A stretch of DNA of 5,975 nucleotides from contig JAFNWZ010000399.1 of the NCBI GenBank assembly GCA_017379255.1, forward strand, positions 1 through 5,975, given 5' to 3'. Position numbers and translations under genes: made by a program. This DNA comes from Akkermansia sp. (GTDB lineage Bacteria > Verrucomicrobiota > Verrucomicrobiia > Verrucomicrobiales > Akkermansiaceae). The notes under the pieces are model-generated. The model saw only the letters and a list, made by a program, of their open reading frames with translations. It was not told the DNA's origin and did no database searches. Shown piece after piece: positions 1-5,147 of the stretch (the stretch's first letter is position 1; every line of letters starts with the position of its first letter).

Positions 1-79
1 CCCATTAAGAATTAATATCATAAAAAACAGTTGGAAATGCCATCTCATCTGCCTGCACGGCAAGCAGGAAAGAACATCT

Positions 80-154
80 ATGAATATACATGCAGATACT
101 CATGGGCTGGCGCAACATAAGTTAACCCTTGACACCCAGCAGGCATGGGAGTAA
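80..154 (+). CDS. Possible 24-aa leader peptide upstream of the PrsW-type gene
   Basis: A short open frame runs from ATG at 80 to TAA at 152-154 and would encode MNIHADTHGLAQHKLTLDTQQAWE. Two things support it. A good Shine-Dalgarno-like AGGAAAG (66-72) lies 7 bases before the ATG, and the stop codon ends one base before the ATG at 156 of the next gene, an arrangement typical of translational coupling. The peptide is hydrophilic with no recognisable domain, signal sequence or run of regulatory codons. The frame is also open without a start to the left edge, so it could instead be the tail of an upstream gene or chance. No function is proposed. Confidence 0.25.
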   Translation: MNIHADTHGLAQHKLTLDTQQAWE

Positions 155-157
155 CAT
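129..157 (+). promoter_or_regulatory. Candidate sigma-70-like promoter at the start of the PrsW-type gene
   Basis: A perfect -35 hexamer TTGACA (129-134) is followed by a 17-base spacer and TAACAT (152-157), which matches four of six bases of the -10 consensus. Transcription would begin near 164-165, at or just before an ATG at 165, implying a leaderless or nearly leaderless mRNA. The -35 is ideal and the -10 mediocre, so this could be chance. If it is real, the ATG at 156 lies inside the promoter and the true start codon would be the one at 165. Confidence 0.3.
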
Positions 158-1412
158 GGCGTCCATGCCAGCAGACAAGCGCCAGGAGATTATCTATTAT
201 ATACTGCTTCCTCATGGAGAAGAGGAAGGCCCGTATAGTCTCAAAGAGCTGAGGGAAATGCTGCGGCGGGATTTAATCAGCAGCGATGTCCAATTACGCA
301 AAACAGGCTGCAAACGCATTTACCACCTGGACGAAGCATTCAACGAGGCGGAAGCCACAGCACTGGACGATATCACCGGACTCCAGGGACTGGGAGGCTT
401 TTCACTCAGGCATTTCTTTGCCGATGTTTTCCGGCGGCACAGCCGGGAGGAAGTGCTGGAGGTCTTCTGCTGCGGCACCAGCAGTACCACGCCTCCGCTG
501 CATGCCGTGAACAGCTCATGGCCGAGCCCATGGATTTTTGCCCGCTTACTGCTGGCATGCCTGGTGCTGTATTTTGGTTTCAACTGGGCCAGCAACACCT
601 TTCAGAACCCGAATCTGATTCCCGGACTCATTTTTGTGGGCAATTTTGCCATTCCGTTCTGCGTGGCAGTGCTGTTCTTTGAGCTGAACGTACGGCGGGA
701 AGTGCCCTTCCTGGAGCTCATGCGGGCCATGTTGTACGGCGGGTTGATGTCCCTTATCTTTGCGCTGATGTTCATGGAATTCAGCCCGGATGTCCGCCCC
801 TGGATAGCCGGTCCCGTTGAAGAGCCGGCCAAACTGCTGGCCGCCATTCTGATAGCCGGCAGCCGCCGGAACGGACGCATCCTCACAGGTCTGCTGCTGG
901 GCGCAGGCGTGGGAGCTGGTTTTGCAGCCTTCGAAAGCGCTGGCTACACATTTACTGAATTGATGCGGTTCATCAGCAGCACCACTGCAGCAGAAGTGGT
1001 CAGCGCCATCAATCCTATGCAGGGACAAGCCATAGCCGCCAGTGCAAGCACGCTGGACCCGGATGCCGTCATGCAGGTGCGGGCGCTCATCACCCCGTTC
1101 GGGCACATTGTTTGGACAGCCATTACCGCTGGCGCATATTGGCTGGTGCTTCACCAGCGCATAGCAGAAGGCCACCGCGACCTCCACGACCCTCGCATCG
1201 ACTGGAGCATCCTGACCGATGTACGGTTCCTGCGCATCGCACTCGTACCCGTGGTGCTGCATCTGGTATGGAACACGCAGTGGCTGGCTGGGTTTGGTCT
1301 GCTGAGGTTCGTGGTGCTGGGCATCATCGCCTGGGGCGTAGCACTGCGCCTGGTGCAGGCTGGCCTGAATCAGATTCGTGAAGAGCAACGCTACCTGGGG
1401 CTGCCGGATTAA
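156..1412 (+). CDS. GYF_2 domain-PrsW family intramembrane protease
   Basis: This is a probable inner-membrane protease of about 418 residues. Residues 14-61 form a GYF_2-like domain (YYILLPHGEEEGPYSLKEL and following), a soluble module often found at the N-terminus of bacterial membrane proteins. A linker follows, then about eight hydrophobic segments from residue 127 to the C-terminus. The PrsW signature residues are present: EEPAK (222-226), FESAGY (259-264), GHIVWT with His317, and HLVWN (369-373). In Bacillus subtilis PrsW cleaves the anti-sigma factor RsiW; the substrate here is unknown and no sigma/anti-sigma pair is visible nearby. I chose ATG 156 because GGGAG (147-151) precedes it and it sits one base after a possible leader-ORF stop. 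TTG 129 would add nine residues but coincides with a -35-like hexamer, and ATG 165 is equally possible. The family assignment is firm; the biological role is not. Confidence 0.88.
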   Translation: MASMPADKRQEIIYYILLPHGEEEGPYSLKELREMLRRDLISSDVQLRKTGCKRIYHLDEAFNEAEATALDDITGLQGLGGFSLRHFFADVFRRHSREEVLEVFCCGTSSTTPPLHAVNSSWPSPWIFARLLLACLVLYFGFNWASNTFQNPNLIPGLIFVGNFAIPFCVAVLFFELNVRREVPFLELMRAMLYGGLMSLIFALMFMEFSPDVRPWIAGPVEEPAKLLAAILIAGSRRNGRILTGLLLGAGVGAGFAAFESAGYTFTELMRFISSTTAAEVVSAINPMQGQAIAASASTLDPDAVMQVRALITPFGHIVWTAITAGAYWLVLHQRIAEGHRDLHDPRIDWSILTDVRFLRIALVPVVLHLVWNTQWLAGFGLLRFVVLGIIAWGVALRLVQAGLNQIREEQRYLGLPD

Positions 1413-1415
1413 ATG

Positions 1416-1470
1416 AAAGGCCTGTCTCCCCTGATTTCAAGCAGACTTCCGGGGAATGCAGGCCTTGTTT
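1416..1470. terminator. Imperfect hairpin between convergent genes, probable bidirectional terminator
   Basis: The gap between the convergent PrsW-type and galactosidase genes holds an inverted repeat. AAGGCCTG (1417-1424) pairs with CAGGCCTT (1459-1466), and CCCC (1428-1431) with GGGG (1451-1454) continues the stem across a small internal loop. The apical loop is about 19 bases. T-rich stretches flank both ends (TTGTTT on the plus strand, TTTCATTT on the minus strand), but neither is a strong U-tract. The position between convergent stop codons is what makes a shared terminator likely. Confidence 0.5.
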
Positions 1471-1477
1471 CCAACCA

Positions 1478-3385
1478 TCACCACTGGTTGTTGAGGCTCT
1501 TCGTCTCCTTGTGTACCTCCATGTTGCGTTCTGTCTTGCCTGAGATAGCGGGCGGTGTTTCGGTCACCATGAACAAGTCAAGAATCTCAACCGTATTCTT
1601 GCCCGTTTTCAGGAACTCACCGGGGCAGTACAAACGTTCCTGCGGACCGATATTCCAGTAACGCCCCAACAGGTGCCCATTCACCCAGACATAGCCCTTC
1701 TGCCAGCCACGCATATCAAGGAACGTATCCATGGGGCTCTGCAGCTCCAGTTCCGCACGGTAGAGCGCACCTTTCTCTCGGGTACGCATGTGACCAGTCT
1801 TGCGTACAGGTGCAGGCAACGGCTTGTTCAAATCGATACGCTCCACCCGCCAGTCCCTGAGCTCTATTTCACCCAATTTCACGGAACCGATGATACCCTT
1901 GCGGTCTTTTTCCATGAATTTTGAGAAGTTTACATGGCCAAAGGTATCGACCACAATCTTGAGCGTCGTTTCTTTCTGGCGGGCAGGCAGCTCTATCTGC
2001 GTCTGATTCTGTCGACGGTCAAGCGTGCCGATAAATTCTTCGCCCATATATACCAGGGCAAAGTCATGAGCCTGGCATTGCAGCGAGGCCGCAGGTCCGG
2101 AAGGAATGCGCGTCGTATAGATACCTATACCCTGATTCTGCCCCAGACTTTCCAGTGTGGGTGGAGTATCAAAGCGTTTCTTCAGGCGCTTACCACGCAG
2201 GACATGGAAATCGCATACCATCTCCGGACGGAATTCCGGAATCTCCATGGATTCCGGCTGCACAGGCTCCGGCACATCAGCCCCGGCAGGCAGCGCAGAT
2301 TTGATGATATCGCGATATTCGAAATATTCCTTCGTCAGATTACCGTTCTCGCCAATGGGTGAGCCGTAATCATAGCTGGTAAGGTCAGGCTCGAACTTGG
2401 AGCCATCCGGGTTGGTATTGGCACCAGCAGTAAGACCGAAATTAGTACCTCCATGTAACACAAAGATACTGAAAGACACACCATCCTGCATGTACCAGCG
2501 TACAGAGTTCAGCGTATTGCGCGAAGGCGTCCAGTTACCCTCGCCCCAGTGGCGCAGCCAGCCGGGGTACGTTTCACTGCTGAATACCGGCACACCGGGA
2601 GCAATGCGCAGCGCATTCTGCATCTGCCAGGCATTGTCTGCCGGGTCTAGCCCCACGGCTACCCCCTGCGGTACAAAGCGCAGATGATGCGGCGCGCTGC
2701 CTTCGGAAAGGTAAAACGGGCCTGCACCTTTCTTTTCCCAGAACTTCTTGAGCCATTCGATATAGGCAAGCTCATCGTGTTCGCTCTTGTAACTGCCGTA
2801 TTCGTTTTCCAGCTGCACCATGAGGATGGGGCCGCCGTTCCTACAAAGGCGGGGAATGGCAATGTCCGCCATTTTCTCCAGATAGCGGGTCTGGGCTTTC
2901 ATGAACTGCTTATTGCCGGTGTAACGCAGCGGGGTTACGTCATCCTTGATAAGGTAGGTGGGCAGACCGCCCAGATCCCACTCACCGCACACATAGGGAC
3001 CGGGGCGGAATAATACCCACATTCCCTCCTTCTGGCACAAATCAATGAATGCGGCAATATCGTTGCGCCCGCTGAAATCCCAGCTGCCATCTTCTTTTTC
3101 AAGGGCATTCCAGAACACATAGAAAGCAATTGTATTCAACCCCATGGCCTTGGCGGCGCGTATACGGTGCTGCCAATGCTGGCGCGGTACGCGCTGCGGG
3201 TGAATCTCGCCGGAGCGGATCTGGAACGGCACACCATCCAGCAGGAACTCACGCCCGCCTTCTCCACCAAAGGAAAGCTCGGCGGACTTACCGCTTCCGG
3301 GCTTCTGCAGGTTCTTCATGGCCTCTACTCCACCATGTGCGACCAGGGCGGCCATGCTCAACAGGCTCAGCAAAATGCTTTTCAT
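1478..3385 (-). CDS. Secreted beta-galactosidase, glycoside hydrolase family 35
   Basis: A retaining exo-beta-galactosidase of 635 residues that should release terminal galactose from glycans, plausibly mucin O-glycans outside the cytoplasm. The GH35 catalytic domain spans about residues 46-368. The expected acid/base is Glu195 in ENEYGSY and the expected nucleophile is Glu271 in SSETYPGWLRHWG; the family motif HGGTNFG is at 311-317. A Pro/Glu-rich linker (about 367-388) leads to C-terminal beta-sandwich domains, the last containing the galactose-binding-like GWQKGYVWVNGHLLGRYW (560-577). The start at 3385 is preferred because it gives a signal peptide (MKSILLSLLSMAALVAHGG, cleavage near 16 or 22). 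The frame extends 33 codons further upstream, but that stretch runs through the ugd terminator. It lies downstream of ugd on the same strand but behind that terminator, so it probably has its own promoter. Linkage and true substrate cannot be read from sequence. Confidence 0.93.
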   Translation of the reverse strand: MKSILLSLLSMAALVAHGGVEAMKNLQKPGSGKSAELSFGGEGGREFLLDGVPFQIRSGEIHPQRVPRQHWQHRIRAAKAMGLNTIAFYVFWNALEKEDGSWDFSGRNDIAAFIDLCQKEGMWVLFRPGPYVCGEWDLGGLPTYLIKDDVTPLRYTGNKQFMKAQTRYLEKMADIAIPRLCRNGGPILMVQLENEYGSYKSEHDELAYIEWLKKFWEKKGAGPFYLSEGSAPHHLRFVPQGVAVGLDPADNAWQMQNALRIAPGVPVFSSETYPGWLRHWGEGNWTPSRNTLNSVRWYMQDGVSFSIFVLHGGTNFGLTAGANTNPDGSKFEPDLTSYDYGSPIGENGNLTKEYFEYRDIIKSALPAGADVPEPVQPESMEIPEFRPEMVCDFHVLRGKRLKKRFDTPPTLESLGQNQGIGIYTTRIPSGPAASLQCQAHDFALVYMGEEFIGTLDRRQNQTQIELPARQKETTLKIVVDTFGHVNFSKFMEKDRKGIIGSVKLGEIELRDWRVERIDLNKPLPAPVRKTGHMRTREKGALYRAELELQSPMDTFLDMRGWQKGYVWVNGHLLGRYWNIGPQERLYCPGEFLKTGKNTVEILDLFMVTETPPAISGKTERNMEVHKETKSLNNQW

Positions 3386-3423
3386 GCTCTGCCATATACC
3401 ACAATTCCCTTCGTTTTTCCAGT

Positions 3424-3461
3424 AAAAAAGCAGGCATCGCACACTCCATGCGATGCCTGCT
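3424..3461 (-). terminator. Rho-independent terminator of ugd
   Basis: Read on the minus strand, a 12-base perfect stem (GCAGGCATCGCA at 3430-3441 on the plus strand, against TGCGATGCCTGC at 3449-3460) has a 7-base loop and is followed by six U residues (the A-run at 3424-3429). One further A-U pair (3429/3461) can extend the stem. It begins about 20 bases after the ugd stop codon. There is no U-tract on the plus strand, so it acts in one direction. It insulates the galactosidase gene from ugd transcription. Confidence 0.92.
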
Positions 3462-3480
3462 GAAAAAACTCCGGCTGTGC

Positions 3481-4791
3481 TCAACCTATGCGGTGGTACT
3501 CAAAGCCTTCACGGGCTGCTTCAGCGGGGTCGTAAAGATTACGCCCGTCAATAATGAGGCGGTTCTTCATTGTCTTGCGGAGCACGGGCCAGCTCGGCAC
3601 GCGGAACTGCTTCCAATCGGTCACAATGACGAGGGCATCAGCATCCACACACGCTTCGTACATTTCATCGCAGTACGCAATAGACGTTTCCCCGAGGCGG
3701 CGCTTGGCTTCATCAATTGCCACCGGGTCGTATGCAGACACTTCACAGCCATGCTTGAGCAACGAATCAATCAATACCAGCGAGGGAGCTTCACGCATAT
3801 CATCAGTGCCGGGTTTGAATGCCAGCCCCCACACGGCAATGCGCTTCCCTTCCAGCTCAGGCATAGCGGCCTGCAATTTGACAAAGGGAATCGTCTTCTG
3901 CTTCTCATTCACTTCCTCCACTGACTCCAGAATACTCATACGGTATCCCAGCTCAGCCCCGCTGCGAATCAGTGCCTTCACATCCTTCGGGAAGCAGGAG
4001 CCACCATATCCACACCCGGGATAGAGGAACTTGCTGCCAATACGGTCATCTGCCCCCATACCGCGGCGCACGGCCTCCACATCTGCCCCTACCAGCTCAC
4101 AGAGGTTGGCTATATCATTCATGAAGGATATGCGGGTTGCCAGCATGCTGTTAGAAGCATACTTAATCATCTCAGCACTGGGAATATCACAAATCTGCAC
4201 ACGGTCACTTATCATGGAGAACGGACGATACAACTGCCGCATGAGCGCGGCCGCCTTATCATCTTCCACACCAACGACAACACGATCCGGGCGCATGAAA
4301 TCTTCGATTGCCGTACCTTCTTTCAGGAACTCGGGGTTGCTTGCAACACCAAAAGGCACGCTTACGCCGCGCTTATCCAGCTCCTCCTGAACGGCTTTCT
4401 TCACCTTGGCCCATGTACCCACCGGCACCGTGCTCTTGGTTATGAGCAGCGTATATTTCTTGATGTTCCGGCCAAACTCCCGTGCCACCTCCAGTACATA
4501 ACGGAGATCCGCGGAGCCGTCTTCATCCGGGGGGGTTCCCACGGCAGAAAAAACAACATCAACCGCATCTATGCAGCTGGCCAGGCTTGTGGAAAACTTC
4601 AAGCGGCCATCCTCCTGATTCTGCAATACCATCTCCTTGAGCCCCGGCTCATAGATGGGCATAATCCCTTCCTGCAAGTTCTGGATTTTCTCCTCGTTCA
4701 CATCAACGCAAGTAACTGTATTGCCCATTTCTGCAAAACATGTACCGCTGACCAGACCCACATAGCCTGTGCCTACAATTGCAATATTCAT
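3481..4791 (-). CDS. ugd: UDP-glucose 6-dehydrogenase
   Basis: This cytoplasmic enzyme oxidises UDP-glucose to UDP-glucuronate with two NAD+, supplying acidic sugars for capsule, exopolysaccharide or lipopolysaccharide. At 436 residues it has full family length. The N-terminal NAD-binding fold opens with IVGTGYVGL (5-13). The other hallmarks are present: STVPVGT (120-126), NPEFLKEG (152-159), EMIKYASNS with Lys210 and Asn214, the catalytic Cys266 in YGGSCFPKD (262-270), and GLAFKPGTDDMRE (322-334) in the C-terminal UDP-binding domain. ATG 4791 is certain because the Rossmann motif begins at residue 3; only a weak GGG (4796-4798) serves as ribosome binding site. The gene is followed by a strong terminator and appears to be transcribed alone. 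A UDP-N-acetylmannosamine dehydrogenase is a less likely alternative, since the active-site motifs fit the UDP-glucose enzyme well. Confidence 0.96.
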   Translation of the reverse strand: MNIAIVGTGYVGLVSGTCFAEMGNTVTCVDVNEEKIQNLQEGIMPIYEPGLKEMVLQNQEDGRLKFSTSLASCIDAVDVVFSAVGTPPDEDGSADLRYVLEVAREFGRNIKKYTLLITKSTVPVGTWAKVKKAVQEELDKRGVSVPFGVASNPEFLKEGTAIEDFMRPDRVVVGVEDDKAAALMRQLYRPFSMISDRVQICDIPSAEMIKYASNSMLATRISFMNDIANLCELVGADVEAVRRGMGADDRIGSKFLYPGCGYGGSCFPKDVKALIRSGAELGYRMSILESVEEVNEKQKTIPFVKLQAAMPELEGKRIAVWGLAFKPGTDDMREAPSLVLIDSLLKHGCEVSAYDPVAIDEAKRRLGETSIAYCDEMYEACVDADALVIVTDWKQFRVPSWPVLRKTMKNRLIIDGRNLYDPAEAAREGFEYHRIG

Positions 4792-4826
4792 ATACCCGTA
4801 TCTATATTAATTGGAAAATTGGATTC

Positions 4827-4843
4827 TGCAGCTAAAAGCTGCA
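4827..4843. repeat. Short perfect inverted repeat near the ugd transcription start
   Basis: TGCAGCT (4827-4833) and AGCTGCA (4837-4843) form a 7-base perfect stem around AAA. It overlaps the predicted start of the ugd transcript, so it could be a 5' hairpin stabilising the mRNA or a dyad operator for a repressor. Nothing in the sequence decides between these. Confidence 0.45.
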
Positions 4844-4845
4844 CT

Positions 4846-4875
4846 TTGATAACATAATACCCCCGTATAAGTCAA
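4846..4875 (-). promoter_or_regulatory. Candidate promoter of ugd
   Basis: On the minus strand TTGACT (4875-4870) matches five of six bases of the -35 consensus. After an 18-base spacer, TATCAA (4851-4846) matches four of six of the -10. Transcription would begin near 4839, leaving a 5' UTR of about 48 bases. This is the best promoter-like pair in the A/T-rich stretch before ugd, but it is a pattern match only. Confidence 0.4.
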
Positions 4876-4955
4876 GTTATATTAAGGATTCCACCCATTT
4901 TACTTGTTTTTTTGTGCCGCGTATGGTTGAATACAGCCCGTACCGCACTGGAATG

Positions 4956-5130
4956 ATACTGGTGCGTAGAATCTCCGGGAGGCGGCGGGAAGCCGCAGGA
5001 AATAGATGGGAAAGGCGGTGAGAATCCGTCGCTGTGCCGCAACCGTGTTGTGCCGTGAAGAATGAGCACTCAGTCGGAATGCCAGCCATGGAGATTCGCC
5101 ACGACACACGGCGGCGATGCACCGCCAGTT
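4956..5130 (+). promoter_or_regulatory. Cobalamin (B12) riboswitch
   Basis: The RNA binds adenosylcobalamin or a related corrinoid and normally lowers expression of the downstream gene. A closing stem forms between GAATCTCC (4969-4976) and GGAGATTC (5090-5097), extended by TGGT (4960-4963) with GCCA (5098-5101). Inside are a GCGGC/GCCGC hairpin (4982-4996), the conserved core GGGAA (5008-5012), GGCGGTGAGAATCC (5014-5027) forming a small stem-loop, the CCGCAAC segment (5037-5043), and the 3' conserved AGTCGGAATGCCAGCC (5072-5087). These match the Rfam cobalamin family in order and spacing. A hairpin GGCGG-CCGCC (5110-5126) follows as the likely expression platform. It has no U-tract, so control is probably not by simple intrinsic termination. 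It lies 21 bases upstream of a TonB-dependent receptor start codon, the usual target in Gram-negative bacteria. Confidence 0.93.
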
Positions 5131-5147
5131 CAACGGCCAACACAGAA

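Larger units (their letters stand above)
4792..4955. other. Divergent intergenic region before the riboswitch
   Basis: This A/T-rich stretch separates ugd (leftward) from the riboswitch and receptor gene (rightward). It contains the candidate ugd promoter and the short dyad described separately. A rightward promoter for the riboswitch transcript must lie here or just left of it, but I found no convincing -35/-10 pair. TATATT (4879-4884) and TATGGT (4922-4927) resemble -10 elements but lack good -35 partners. No protein-coding gene is supported. Confidence 0.6.

Noticed and set aside
50..68. Inverted repeat CCTGC-GCAGG near the left edge as a terminator of an upstream gene
   Set aside because: The stem is only five bases and no T-run follows on either strand. 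It also overlaps the Shine-Dalgarno of the short ORF, so termination is not supported.
546..1388. Long minus-strand open frame of 280 codons opposite the PrsW-type gene
   Set aside because: It is antisense to a gene with clear family motifs. Its translation is rich in Cys, His and Gln with no recognisable domain, as expected from the complement of codons with biased third positions.
3130..3924. Plus-strand open frame of 264 codons spanning the galactosidase-ugd junction
   Set aside because: It runs antisense across two well-supported genes and through the terminator hairpin, and its translation has no domain-like features.
1478..4791. Galactosidase and ugd as a single operon
   Set aside because: They share a strand and are about 95 bases apart, but a strong intrinsic terminator with a six-U tail lies between them and they share no obvious pathway step.
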